A DNA stretch of 64,000 nucleotides from the NCBI RefSeq assembly GCF_900184815.1, contig NZ_FXXQ01000008.1, positions 124,001 to 188,000 of the forward strand, in the 5' to 3' direction. Shown one piece after another: positions 24,230-33,510 of the stretch (positions within the stretch are counted from its first letter, which is position 1; the number at the start of each line of letters is the position of its first letter). The DNA is from Boseongicola aestuarii (GTDB lineage Bacteria > Pseudomonadota > Alphaproteobacteria > Rhodobacterales > Rhodobacteraceae). Under the pieces are notes generated by a model. The model was not told the DNA's origin and ran no database searches. It saw only the letters and a program-made list of their open reading frames with translations. Both the position numbers and the translations under genes were made by a program.

Positions 24230-26599
24230 GTTGCCAGCCGAAGTCGTAAGGGCTTTGCCGTATCTGTTCGAGTTCTGGGCATTGCCACATCAGTTGCCAC
24301 CCGAGGGGGACTGGCGGACGTGGATGGTGCTGGGTGGGCGCGGTGCGGGCAAGACGCGGGCCGGAGCCGAGTGGGTGCGAGCGCAGGTTGAGGGCGCTGG
24401 GCCTGAGGATGTGGGGCGGTGTTCGCGCATTGCCTTGGTGGGTGAGACCTTTGATCAGGCGCGCGATGTAATGGTTTTGGGCGAGAGCGGGATTGTTGCC
24501 TGTTCACCGGAGGATCGAAAGCCCGTCTGGGAGGCGTCGCGCAGGCGGCTGGTCTGGCCGAATGGGCTGTGGCGCAGGTGTTTTCGTCGCATGACTTTGA
24601 GGGACTGCGCGGCCCGCAGTTTGACGGTGCCTGGGTGGATGAGATCGGATGCGCGGCGCTGGATAAGGCGACGAACCAGCCGAACAAGTTCCTGGATGCG
24701 AAGTCGTCGGAAAGTGCGTTGCCGAAGTATTCCAACGGTGCGCGGGATGATCTGATCCAGATGCAGTATCTGCGGGCGATGGCGGAGTTCTGGCGCGATC
24801 CGGCGAACAATCCGGAAGCCACGCTTTATGACGGGCAGATGGTGGATCCGGACCGGATGTTTGTCTGGGCGTGGGATACGCGTCCGTTTCCGCATTTTCC
24901 GGGCAACGCTGCGCTGTGGAGTGACGGAAAGAATTATGGGCGCGGGCATTGGTTGTCGGGGCGTGTGTCTTCGCGGTCCTTGGCGGGAGTGGTGGCCGAG
25001 GTCTGTGCAAAGGCGGGTGTTTCGGATGTGGATGTGTCCGAGCTTTACGGCTTTGTGCGGGGCTATAGGCTGAATGGCGATGAGGATGCGCGTTCGGCGT
25101 TGCAGCCTTTGTTGTTGGCATCGGGTGTGGATGCGGTCGAGCGGGACGGGCGCTTGGTGTTCAAGAACCGCGATGCGCATCCGGTTTCGGTGGTGACGCC
25201 GGATCATCTGGTGCGCGAGGGCGATGCCGGTCAGGTGGTGCAGACGCGCGAGCCTGTGGTGGATGTGCCGGGGCGTGTGCGGCTGAATTTTATCGAAGCC
25301 GATGGCAGTTATCAGCTACGCGCCGAAGAGAGCATCTACCCGGATGGGACTGCGGATGGCGTCGCAAGCAGCGAAGTTGCGCTGGTTTTGACGCAGTCGG
25401 AGGGCGCGCAGACGACCGAGCGTTGGTTGTCCGAAGTGCGCGTGGCGCGCGACAAGGTCACGCTGATGGTGCCACCTTCGTTTGCTGTGGCGGCGGGCGA
25501 TGTGGTGCAGTTGGAAACGGGGGAGGTTTCGGGGCAATTCCGGGTGGATCGGATCGAGGACGCGGGCGCCAAGGTGATCGAGGCGGTGCGCGTGGTCTCG
25601 GGGGCCTACGAGGCGGCGCCCACGCCTGACGTCGTGGTTCCGACGCCAACTGTAACCGCGCCTATGCCAGTTTGGCCCATGATGCTGGATTTGCCGTTGC
25701 TGGCCGGCAACGAAAGCCCGGAAACCCCTGTGATTGCGGTTGCTGCGTCGCCGTGGCCGGGGTCGGTGGCGGTTTACGGCTCGGATACGGGCGATGACTG
25801 GGGTTTTGAAGCGAACGTGCCGCGCGCCGCGATTATCGGCGAGACTTTGTCGCCATTGAGCGCGGCACGGGTAGGTCAATATGATCGGGGCGCCGCGCTG
25901 GAAGTGAAGTTATCGGGCGGCGCGCTTGGAAGCATCGGCGAAGCGGCCTTGCTGAACGGGGGCAATCTGGCGGCCATCGGAGATCCGTTGACCGGCGCCT
26001 GGGAAGTGTTCCAGTTCCGCGATGCGATTTTGGTCGGCGCTGATACCTGGGCGCTATCGATGCGGCTTCGCGGGCAGCGCGGGACGGACGGGCTTGTGCC
26101 GGGTGTCTGGCCGGTCGGGTCGGTTGTGGTCATTCTGGATGGCAATATCGTCCCGATTCCGCTGTCGCCGAACCGGCGAGGGGCTGCGCGGTCTTATCGC
26201 GTTGGTCCGGCGTCAAAGCCGGTGGATCATCCGGCGTATCGCACGCTTGATCACACCGCGATGGGGATTGGTTTGAGACCCTTCACGCCGGTGCATCTTG
26301 GCTGGCGGCGTGATGGACTTGGCGATGTTACGGTGTCCTGGACGCGGCAGAGCCGGATAGATGGCGACTTCTGGGAACCTGGAGAAACACCGCTTGGCGA
26401 GGCGCGTGAAGCCTATCGGGTTCGGGTTCGGGTTGGTGGTGTCGTGCGCCGTGAAGTGACGGTTGTCACACCATCGTGGGTCTATAGCGCGGTGGATCAG
26501 CTTTCAGACAGCATCAGCGGTGCGTTCGTCGTTGAGGTGGCACAAATCTCGGATCGCTTTGGTCCGGGGCTTTTTGGAAAGGTAAGCGTGGATGACTGA
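24096..26599 (+). pseudogene. GTA remnant: terminase large subunit (g2) fused to tail hub protein (g15)
   Basis: The first part (to about 24566) is the N-terminal end of a GTA large terminase: LPYLFEFWALPHQLPPEGDW, Walker A GGRGAGKT, then LVGETFDQ and RRLVWPNG. A one-base loss at GGG 24564-24566 shifts the frame. In the new frame terminase resumes (AQVFSSHDFEGLRGPQFDGAWVDE) and within VDEIG (24635-24648) passes into the end of the large tail protein g15 (ALDKATNQPNKF, FVWAWDTRPFP, GRGHWLSGR, VSELYGFVRGY), open to 26599. Everything between g2 and g15 is missing. The 5' start is uncertain; it may begin at ATG 24198 (MPEEQATFL). Confidence 0.8.
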
Positions 26600-27299
26600 G
26601 ACAACACAATTGGGGTTGCCGCTTGTACAGCCCGCGCAGGCACAAAAGCATGTGACTGTGAATGAGGCGTTTGCGCGGCTTGATGCACTGGCGCAGATCA
26701 CTTTGGCAGGTGAAGCGGGCGTTGCTCCCGGGGCGGCGGTTGACGGCGCGCTTTATGCTGTTTCAGCTGGAGCGAGCGGTGAATGGGCGGGCGAGGACGG
26801 GCGGCTGGCGCTGTTCCTGAATGGCGGTTGGGTGTTCGTGACACCTCAGGTCGGCTGGCGGGGCTGGCGTGCGGATAGTGGTGTTGCGGTGGCCTTTGAT
26901 GGAGAGGACTGGGTCCCTGGCGGCGGTGCGTTTTCGCCCAATGGTGCTGGATTTGTGCAGCGCAGCGTTGAGGTCGATCATAGCGTCGCCGCAGGCGCGA
27001 CCAGCGTGGTTCCGGGTTTCATTCCCGCCAATGCCACGGTCTACGGGATCACGGGGCGCGTTGTGACCGACATCGGTGGCGCGGCCAGTTTTGAGGTTGG
27101 CGTGGCGGGCAGTTCGAACCGGTACGGCAGCGGAATCGGGGTGTCCACGGGGGCTTGGCTGCGCGGGATTACGGGCAATCCGCTGGCCTATTACAGTGAT
27201 ACGGATGTCATTCTGACATCCACGGGCGGCAATTTCGATGGGTCTGGTGTCGTAAGACTTGCCGTACATTTCGCCGAACTGACGCTGCCGCGCGGCTGA
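26592..27299 (+). CDS. DUF2793 protein following the GTA tail gene
   Basis: 235 residues. The N-terminal TTQLGLPLVQPAQAQKHVTVNEAFARLDAL is typical of DUF2793, found on phage-like or GTA structural proteins. The C-terminal part (VVPGFIPANATVYGITGRVVTDIGG) looks like a beta-rich fibre or carbohydrate-binding domain. Its ATG overlaps the end of the g15-like frame. In roseobacters such a gene tends to close the GTA cluster. Still intact here although the cluster is mostly gone. Confidence 0.75.
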   Translation: MTETTQLGLPLVQPAQAQKHVTVNEAFARLDALAQITLAGEAGVAPGAAVDGALYAVSAGASGEWAGEDGRLALFLNGGWVFVTPQVGWRGWRADSGVAVAFDGEDWVPGGGAFSPNGAGFVQRSVEVDHSVAAGATSVVPGFIPANATVYGITGRVVTDIGGAASFEVGVAGSSNRYGSGIGVSTGAWLRGITGNPLAYYSDTDVILTSTGGNFDGSGVVRLAVHFAELTLPRG

Positions 27300-27305
27300 T
27301 CGGCT

Positions 27306-27638
27306 TCAGCCCTTCGCGCATGACAGACAGAGACTGACGGTCGGGTCCAGAGCGATCCGACCGGCGGCGATGTTCTCTCCGCAGTCCTGACAATAGCCGA
27401 ATTCATTGTCTTCAATGCGCTTCAAAGCAGCAATGATCCGCTGCCGACGCCCCGCGCGACGTCGTGCGGTGGCTTGCGCCATGGCTTGACGCTGCATCGC
27501 GTCCATACGGCTGAGACGCCCCACCGATTGCTGATCCAGGGTCACGGTCTTTTGATCGTCGGCCCCCAACGTGTCTTCACGCTCAAGCGCCTTAAGCTCT
27601 TCATTCAGAAGCCTTTTAGCGTCACCGAGATCCATCAT
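27306..27638 (-). CDS. TraR/DksA family zinc-finger protein
   Basis: 110 residues. A C4 zinc finger at the C terminus (CQDCGE...CLSCAKG) follows a helical hairpin with many charged residues. It is shorter than E. coli DksA and lacks the acidic DxxDxA tip, so it belongs to the short DksA-like group that may bind RNA polymerase. Convergent with the DUF2793 gene (6-base gap) and divergent from cysE. The start could be ATG 27638 or 27635. Confidence 0.8.
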   Translation of the reverse strand: MMDLGDAKRLLNEELKALEREDTLGADDQKTVTLDQQSVGRLSRMDAMQRQAMAQATARRRAGRRQRIIAALKRIEDNEFGYCQDCGENIAAGRIALDPTVSLCLSCAKG

Positions 27639-27729
27639 CTTCCTCGCAAATTATTGCAAATCCCTTTTCAGGTTTCCCTGCCGCGTCTATATGTTGTAGA
27701 TGCCGCAGGGCAGTGAGAAGGATTTGGCC

Positions 27730-28545
27730 ATGGCCGAGCAACAGCGTAAACCCCGAAAACTCGATCCCGTATGGGATCAGATTTGCGAGGACGCGCGTGC
27801 TGCAGTCATGAAAGAGCCGCTGATCGGCGGGCTTGTTCACTCGAGCATTCTGCACCATCCGTCGCTTGAACGCGCGCTCAGCTATCGGGTCGCGATGAAG
27901 CTGTCGTCCGACGAAATGTCGCCGCAAATCCTGCGCGAAATCGCGGATGAGGCCTATGCACGTTCGCCCGAACTTGGCGAAGCGGGCCGCGCTGACCTGG
28001 TCGCAATTTTCGAGCGTGACCCGGCGTGCCACAGCCTGATGCAGCCGCTTTTGTACTTCAAGGGCTATCAGGCCGTGCAGGCCTATCGTATTGGCCACTG
28101 GCTCTGGCAGCAGGGGCGGCGCGACCTTGCCTATCTCATTCAGGCCCGCGTCAGCGAGGTCTTCGGCGTCGATATCCACCCCGCCGCCAGGATCGGCAAG
28201 GGTCTGATGATCGACCACGCCCATTCCATTGTCATTGGCGAAACTGCTGTTGTCGGCGACAACGTGTCGATGCTGCATTCGGTGACGCTGGGGGGAACCG
28301 GCAAGGAAGACGATGACCGCCACCCGAAGATCGGCAACGGCGTGCTGATCGGCGCCGGCGCGCATGTGCTGGGCAATATCCGCGTTGGATCGTGCTCGCG
28401 GATTGCGGCCGGCTCGGTCGTTCTGGAAGAAGTCCCACCCTGCAAAACCGTCGCGGGCGTGCCTGCGAAAATCGTTGGCGAGGCCGGTTGCGACCAGCCC
28501 GCGCTGACGATGGACCAGATCCTGAACGGCTGTCCCGGACAGTAA
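27730..28545 (+). CDS. cysE: Serine O-acetyltransferase
   Basis: Makes O-acetylserine for cysteine synthesis; 271 residues. N-terminal helical SATase domain, then left-handed beta-helix hexapeptide repeats (IHPAARIGKGLMIDH, VVGDNVSMLHSVTLGG) with the catalytic His in the DHAHSIVIGE loop. The C-terminal tail ends in a short flexible part. ATG 27730 is preferred because GAAGGA lies 8 bases upstream; ATG 27700 is an alternative. cysK follows 137 bases later. Confidence 0.95.
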   Translation: MAEQQRKPRKLDPVWDQICEDARAAVMKEPLIGGLVHSSILHHPSLERALSYRVAMKLSSDEMSPQILREIADEAYARSPELGEAGRADLVAIFERDPACHSLMQPLLYFKGYQAVQAYRIGHWLWQQGRRDLAYLIQARVSEVFGVDIHPAARIGKGLMIDHAHSIVIGETAVVGDNVSMLHSVTLGGTGKEDDDRHPKIGNGVLIGAGAHVLGNIRVGSCSRIAAGSVVLEEVPPCKTVAGVPAKIVGEAGCDQPALTMDQILNGCPGQ

Positions 28546-28682
28546 CTTCTCTGCGGAAATACCGTCCGGTTTGACGTCGCGAAGGCGAACGCATTCCCCA
28601 TCAATTGGCTCCGCTCTTGCGCTTTGGCGCGCGGATCGTCAGATCTGGTGTCATTTCAGATACCAGCGAGGGGGAAAATTTC

Positions 28683-29750
28683 ATGGCCAGCAGACAAACA
28701 GAGGGCAGGGGTCGCCGCTACGAGTCCATTGTGGACACCATCGGCGACACGCCCGTGATCCGGATCAACCGGATCGGACCCAAGAACGCCACTATCTACG
28801 TCAAGTTCGAGGCTTTCAACCCTGCCGCCTCCGTGAAAGACCGGCTTGCGATCTCGATCATCGAAGCGGCGGAAAAGGACGGTCGCCTGAAGCCCGGACA
28901 AACTGTTGTCGAGGCGACCTCGGGCAATACGGGCATCGGGCTTGCGATGGTGTGCGCGGCCAAGGGCTATCCGCTGGTCATCACCATGGCGGACAGTTTC
29001 TCCATTGAGCGCCGCCGTCTGATGCGGTTCCTCGGTGCGAAGGTCGTGCTGACACCACGCGCTGAAAAGGCCGTGGGCATGTACAAGAAAGCGGTCGAAC
29101 TGGCCAAGAAGAACGACTGGTTCCTTGCCAGCCAGTTCGAAACGCCGGACAACGCCGACATTCACGAAGCCACCACCGCGCGCGAAATTCTTGCCGATTT
29201 CAAAGGCGAGCGGCTCGATTACTTCGTGACGGGATATGGCACCGGCGGCACAGTCTCCGGCGTCTCGCGCGTTTTGCGCAAGGAACGTCCCGACACTAAG
29301 ATCATCCTGACCGAACCCGACAACGCGGCCCTGATCGCATCTGGAGTCGCGCAATCGCGTACCGACAGCCATGCGCCGGACAGCGGCCACCCCGCATGGG
29401 CGCCGCATCCCATCCAAGGCTGGACGCCGGACTTTATCCCATATGTCCTGCAAGAGGCGATCGACGGGCATTACTACGACGATCTGCTGCCTGTCGCAGG
29501 CGCGGACGGCATCGCATGGTCCAAACGCCTTGCCGCCGAGGAGGGCATTCTAACGGGCGTTTCGGGTGGGTCGACCTTTGCGGTGTCGATGAAAGTCGCC
29601 GAAACCGCGCCCGAAGGCTCGGTGATCCTGTGCATGTTGCCCGACACGGGCGAGCGGTATCTCTCGACGCCGTTGTTCGATGGCATTCCCGAAGAGATGA
29701 CCGACGAGGAAGAGGCGCTGTCGAAATCGACACCCGGTTTCCAGATGTGA
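28683..29750 (+). CDS. cysK: Cysteine synthase A
   Basis: PLP enzyme joining O-acetylserine and sulfide; 355 residues, longer than E. coli CysK. The PLP lysine is in NPAASVKDRLA, the substrate loop is TSGNTGIGLA, and the phosphate-binding loop is GTGGTVSGV. A segment SGHPAWAPHPIQGWTPDF is the form seen in roseobacter enzymes. Start at ATG 28683 behind CGAGGGGG; the earlier in-frame codons (from 28605) precede this ribosome binding site. Works with CysE directly upstream. Confidence 0.95.
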   Translation: MASRQTEGRGRRYESIVDTIGDTPVIRINRIGPKNATIYVKFEAFNPAASVKDRLAISIIEAAEKDGRLKPGQTVVEATSGNTGIGLAMVCAAKGYPLVITMADSFSIERRRLMRFLGAKVVLTPRAEKAVGMYKKAVELAKKNDWFLASQFETPDNADIHEATTAREILADFKGERLDYFVTGYGTGGTVSGVSRVLRKERPDTKIILTEPDNAALIASGVAQSRTDSHAPDSGHPAWAPHPIQGWTPDFIPYVLQEAIDGHYYDDLLPVAGADGIAWSKRLAAEEGILTGVSGGSTFAVSMKVAETAPEGSVILCMLPDTGERYLSTPLFDGIPEEMTDEEEALSKSTPGFQM

Positions 29751-29760
29751 CTATTCAAAA

Positions 29761-29794
29761 GGCCGCCGATCACCGCATCGGCGGCCCAATTTTC
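29761..29794 (+). terminator. Terminator of cysK
   Basis: GGCCGCCGAT-caccgc-ATCGGCGGCC, a 10-bp perfect stem 10 bases after the cysK stop, followed by a short T-rich run (caattttc). Confidence 0.8.
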
Positions 29795-29840
29795 TAAAAG
29801 CGTCATGTTTCTGAAATGAAACTGTTACCCATGCGATTTA

Positions 29841-29874
29841 CCCCCGAAGTCATGAATTTTGCATACTTCGGGGG
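29841..29874 (+). promoter_or_regulatory. Hairpin covering the ribosome binding site of the next gene
   Basis: CCCCCGAAGT (29841-29850) and ACTTCGGGGG (29865-29874) are perfect 10-base complements around a 14-base loop. The right arm contains the only purine-rich run near the start codon at 29880, so the stem would hide the ribosome binding site. It could equally be a protein-binding palindrome. Confidence 0.6.
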
Positions 29875-29879
29875 CTAAT

Positions 29880-31301
29880 ATGCGGGTACTCAAATCACAT
29901 CTGAAAACGTCGGTCGCAGCACTTTGCGTCGTCCTTCCATGCGCGGCTTTTGCCGAAGCGCCCATTCTCGTCACATCCGGCGCTGACGCCGGGGCTGACA
30001 GCTTGCGCGCGGCTCTGGCGACCGCTGCGGCAAGTGGCGCGCCCAGCACCATCGTCTTGGCCCCCGGCACCCACATCGACCTTGCTTCGGGCCTGACCTA
30101 TGGCGGCACCGATGCACTTGCGATCCGCGGGAACGGTGCGCGCATCACGTCGTTGGCCAATATCACACTGCTGACAGCCAGCGAGGGCGCGGACCTTACA
30201 TTGACGGGCCTCACTCTCCAAGGCCCCGGTGGTTTTGACATCAACAACCGTGGCGATATCGACCAGACCGCCGGCAAGGGTATCTTCGTCGATGTGCGCG
30301 ATGACCAGTCGGGCGTCGTCACGCTGCGCCTGTCGGATGTGACGGTTGCAAATGTCGCCGGCCACGGTGTGCATATCTCGGACTGCTCACTGGCAGATGA
30401 CTGCGGCAGTGGCGGTGGCGGGGCTGGTGAAGGCTCTCCCGCCTCGATCAGCGTGGTCTTCAGCGATGTGACGATCGACGGCGTCGGGCAGGGGCGGTTT
30501 GACGCCGATGGTCTGCGCGTGGACGAGCGGTCCGCTGGAAGCATCCACCTTGTCGCGACCGGCTCGACGTTCATGGGCGTCGGCGCCGATGGGGCCGAGT
30601 TGGACGAAGGTCAGGACGGCGATGTGATCGTGATGGTCACAGATACGCTATTCATTCGGAACGGCGACTATTGCGACCCGGCCATTCTCTCCGCCTTCAT
30701 GCCCGCCGAACCCGAAGGCGAGTTCGAACAGGGCAAAATGACCGAAGCCGAGATCCCCGGCCCGATCACATCCTCGCCCGATGACCGTTGCTTCGAGCGG
30801 GAAGTTGACCTTCATGAGGATGGCTCCGTCGAGGAATACGAATTCGCGAACGACGTGGACGATGGTTTTGACATCGACGAAGCGGGCGCAGGCTCGATCC
30901 TTGCGACCGTCACCCGCGCCACGATCTCCGACAACTTCGACGAAGGGCTCGACTTCGATGAAGAGGGTGCGGTCAGCATCGAACTGGCGATTTTCGACAG
31001 CACGGCGCGCGGCAATACCGACGATGCGATCAAAAACTCGGAAGAAGGCCCGGGCCATGCAATCGGCATCGTCGCCAACGTTTCGGTCACCAACAACGGC
31101 GGAGTCGGGGTGGTTTTCGAGGAAGAAGGCGAAGGCGACACGCATGTGGTCAGCCTTGGTGGCATAACGATGGGCAATGACGATGGCGACACCGGCTTTG
31201 AAGTTGTCCAGGACGATGACGGCTTCGGAACGTTCAAGATAATGGGCACAACCATCGCAGATGGCACCGACACTGACGGGGTCGTGATGGCTGACGGCTG
31301 A
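29880..31301 (+). CDS. Secreted acidic protein, probable right-handed beta-helix
   Basis: 473 residues with a clear signal peptide (about 1-23, ending AAFAEA). After TSGADAGADSLRAALATAAA, a stretch typical of secreted parallel beta-helix proteins, it contains irregular repeats of about 45 residues. Each carries a DG..xDE..xGxI core (DGLRVDERSAGSI, DGAELDEGQDGDV, DGFDIDEAGAGSI, EGLDFDEEGAVSI). It is very acidic, which suggests calcium binding. Function unknown; adhesive or polysaccharide-related roles are possible. Preceded by an RBS-covering hairpin and followed by a terminator, so it is its own unit. Confidence 0.7.
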   Translation: MRVLKSHLKTSVAALCVVLPCAAFAEAPILVTSGADAGADSLRAALATAAASGAPSTIVLAPGTHIDLASGLTYGGTDALAIRGNGARITSLANITLLTASEGADLTLTGLTLQGPGGFDINNRGDIDQTAGKGIFVDVRDDQSGVVTLRLSDVTVANVAGHGVHISDCSLADDCGSGGGGAGEGSPASISVVFSDVTIDGVGQGRFDADGLRVDERSAGSIHLVATGSTFMGVGADGAELDEGQDGDVIVMVTDTLFIRNGDYCDPAILSAFMPAEPEGEFEQGKMTEAEIPGPITSSPDDRCFEREVDLHEDGSVEEYEFANDVDDGFDIDEAGAGSILATVTRATISDNFDEGLDFDEEGAVSIELAIFDSTARGNTDDAIKNSEEGPGHAIGIVANVSVTNNGGVGVVFEEEGEGDTHVVSLGGITMGNDDGDTGFEVVQDDDGFGTFKIMGTTIADGTDTDGVVMADG

Positions 31302-31320
31302 ATGTCCGTTAGGGTTTGGA

Positions 31321-31347
31321 AAAAGGCGCCTTCATCGGCGCTTTTTT
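31321..31347 (+). terminator. Terminator of the beta-helix gene
   Basis: AAAAGGCGCC-ttcatc-GGCGCTTTTTT: an 8-bp stem including A-T and one G-T pair, with a run of T residues. It begins 20 bases after the stop. Confidence 0.85.
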
Positions 31348-31406
31348 CTGTTTTCCGCCCGCTTGTGCTAAGATCTGCGCCTTAAGCCAAAACAGGAGGG
31401 ATCGAC

Positions 31407-31736
31407 ATGAGTGTGTTCGAGAAGATGAAAGCATCCATGGACAACGAGGACACGCCGGCGTTTATGGCGCTTTTGCACGATGATTTCGTCTTCGTGCGTC
31501 ACCAGTCCGGCACGACGATGTCCAAGGCCGAAATGGCCGCGATGATGACCGAAATGGAAGGCGCGACGGGCTGGTCCGTCGAAAACCAGCGCTGCATCTA
31601 TGAGAACGATGACATCGTGGTGGAACACTCGGTGATGACGTTCCCTGACGGCACGCGCGAGGCTGTTCTTGGCGCTCATTCTCTGAAAGACGGCCAGATC
31701 ATCCGTATGGAAACAGGTGCAACGCTGCTGTCCTAA
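31407..31736 (+). CDS. NTF2-like (SnoaL-type) small protein
   Basis: 109 residues; the cone-shaped NTF2 fold is suggested by MKASMDNEDTPAFMALLHDDFVF at the start, WSVENQRCIYENDDIVVEHSVMTF in the middle and the closing strand KDGQIIRMETGATL. Such proteins are small enzymes or ligand binders; no ligand can be named. Start at ATG 31407 behind AGGAGG. Its stop overlaps the converging AhpD-like gene by four bases. Confidence 0.75.
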   Translation: MSVFEKMKASMDNEDTPAFMALLHDDFVFVRHQSGTTMSKAEMAAMMTEMEGATGWSVENQRCIYENDDIVVEHSVMTFPDGTREAVLGAHSLKDGQIIRMETGATLLS

Positions 31737-32089
31737 GCTGGCGGCGGGTGCCCGCCAATAAGCTGGTCATAAGCCTCAAGCGCGCGGACCCCGTACATAT
31801 ACGCCGGTCCGCCGCCCATCAACACGGCCACAGATACAGTATCGGCGATGTCGTCGCGGCTGGCTCCGGCCTTGGCCGCACCCTGAACGTGAAAGCCGAT
31901 ACAGTCGACGCATTGCTTGGATATGCCGATTCCAAGCGCGACCAGCTCTTTTTCGCGCAATGTCATGGCTCCGTCCTTGGCCATGGCTGCGCGGTGCAGC
32001 GCCGTGAACCCGGCCCCCGTGGCGGGGCGGTCCTCGCGGAACACCGCCAAAGCCGCGCTTGTCTCATCCAGTTCTGCCTTCCAGTCCAT
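31733..32089 (-). CDS. Carboxymuconolactone decarboxylase / AhpD-like protein
   Basis: 118 residues, all-helical AhpD-like fold with the redox pair in KQCVDCIGFHVQGA (CxxC followed by H three residues after the second Cys). This is the peroxidase-reductant type of the CMD family. Start at ATG 32089 (MDWKAELDE) behind AGGAAG; the longer frame to 32125 lacks a ribosome binding site. Downstream of the pdh operon terminator, so probably separately transcribed. Confidence 0.85.
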   Translation of the reverse strand: MDWKAELDETSAALAVFREDRPATGAGFTALHRAAMAKDGAMTLREKELVALGIGISKQCVDCIGFHVQGAAKAGASRDDIADTVSVAVLMGGGPAYMYGVRALEAYDQLIGGHPPPA

Positions 32090-32141
32090 GTCCAGGCTTC
32101 CTTTTCTCTTGGTTAAAAGAGACATGCACCAGACACGGAAA

Positions 32142-32173
32142 GGGCCGCATTGACGTCAGTCAAATACGGCCCC
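32142..32173 (-). terminator. Probable terminator of the pdh operon
   Basis: On the minus strand GGGCCG...CGGCCC with an inner TTGAC/GTCAA arm around TGAC forms a long imperfect hairpin, followed by TTTCC. It lies 30 bases after the E2 stop codon. Confidence 0.6.
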
Positions 32174-32202
32174 TGAAGTCAGACAGATATCACGCCAACG
32201 CG

Positions 32203-33510
32203 TTACGCCAGCATGGCAACCGGGTTTTCAAGGTTCTCCTTGATCGCGTTCAAAAGCTGCGCACCCAAGGCCCCGTCAATCACCCGGTGATCGACGCTGA
32301 GTGTCACCGACATGACAGTCGCCACGGTCAGTTCCCCATCGTCGCCCACAACCGGCTTTGGAACACCGGCACCGACGGCCAGAATACCGCCGTGCGGCGG
32401 GTTGATGACCGCGTCGAAGTTATCGATGCCGAACATGCCAAGGTTCGAGATCGCGAAGCTGCCGCCCATGTATTCCTCGGGGGCAAGCTTGCGGTCACGT
32501 GCGCGCGCGGCAAGGTCTTTCATCTCTGCTGACAGCGCAGACAGCGACTTCATATCGGCGTCTTTCAGAACCGGCGTGAACAATCCGCCCTCGATGGCCA
32601 CAGCAACGGCCACGTCGGATGGCTTCAGCTTCAGCGTGCGATCCCCGGCCCAGACGGCATTCGCGTCCGGCACCTGCTGCAACGCGATAGCGCTGGCCTT
32701 GATGATGAAGTCGTTCACCGACAGCTTCACACCACGGCTTTCGAGCTGCTTGTTCAACTGGCTGCGGAACTTCAGCAATGCGTCCAGCTTGATATCGCGG
32801 CGCAAATAGAAATGTGGGATGGTCTGCTTGGCTTCGGTCAGGCGTGCCGCAATCGTCTTGCGCATGCCGTCCAGCTTCACTTCCTCGTATTCGCGACCCT
32901 GATACATCTTCAGAACCTGATCCGTGCTTGGACCTGTTGAAGCCGCCGCCGCTGCTGCAGGCGCTGCCGCCTTTGCTGCCGGCGCCGCCGCTGCCGCAGG
33001 TGCGGCCTCAGCGTTCTCGACGTCTGCTTTCACGATCCGACCCTTCGGCCCCGAGCCTTTGACGCCAGCCAGATCAAGGCCCTTGTTCTTGGCAATCCGA
33101 CGCGCGAGGGGGGATGCGAAAATCCGGCTGCCATCGGCTGCCGCTGGGGCTGCAGGGGCGGGGGCTGCGGCCGCCGCAGGCGCGTCTGCCGGTGTTGCTT
33201 TTTCCTCAGCAGGAGCGGCCGCAGGGGCCGGTGCCGCAGAAGCCTTACCTATGTCATCCGCGCTTTCGCCGTCTTCCAGCAGAACCGCAATCGCGGTGTT
33301 CACGGCCACGCCTTCGGTGCCTTCGGCAACCAGAATCTTGCCAATCGTGCCTTCGTCGACGGCTTCGAATTCCATCGTCGCCTTGTCGGTTTCGATCTCG
33401 GCCAGAAGGTCGCCGGACGACACCGTGTCGCCCTCCTTCACAAGCCATTTCGCCAATGTGCCTTCTTCCATCGTCGGAGACAGAGCGGGCATCAGGATTT
33501 CGGTGGGCAT
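32203..33510 (-). CDS. pdhC: Pyruvate dehydrogenase E2, dihydrolipoamide acetyltransferase
   Basis: 435 residues. N-terminal lipoyl domain ([15 protein letters not shown] holds the lipoyl-lysine), an Ala/Pro-rich linker, a peripheral subunit-binding domain ([16 protein letters not shown], about 130-165), a second linker and the catalytic domain, ending in the active-site [15 protein letters not shown]. It transfers acetyl groups to CoA at the core of the complex. Its start overlaps the stop of the small DUF5076 gene by one base. Last gene of the operon. Confidence 0.96.
   Translation of the reverse strand: MPTEILMPALSPTMEEGTLAKWLVKEGDTVSSGDLLAEIETDKATMEFEAVDEGTIGKILVAEGTEGVAVNTAIAVLLEDGESADDIGKASAAPAPAAAPAEEKATPADAPAAAAAPAPAAPAAADGSRIFASPLARRIAKNKGLDLAGVKGSGPKGRIVKADVENAEAAPAAAAAPAAKAAAPAAAAAASTGPSTDQVLKMYQGREYEEVKLDGMRKTIAARLTEAKQTIPHFYLRRDIKLDALLKFRSQLNKQLESRGVKLSVNDFIIKASAIALQQVPDANAVWAGDRTLKLKPSDVAVAVAIEGGLFTPVLKDADMKSLSALSAEMKDLAARARDRKLAPEEYMGGSFAISNLGMFGIDNFDAVINPPHGGILAVGAGVPKPVVGDDGELTVATVMSVTLSVDHRVIDGALGAQLLNAIKENLENPVAMLA

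Noticed and set aside
24569-26599. Independent intact gene starting at GTG 24569
   Set aside because: The first 25 codons are the middle of a terminase, and the frame is joined to upstream terminase by a one-base loss, so it is part of a broken fusion.
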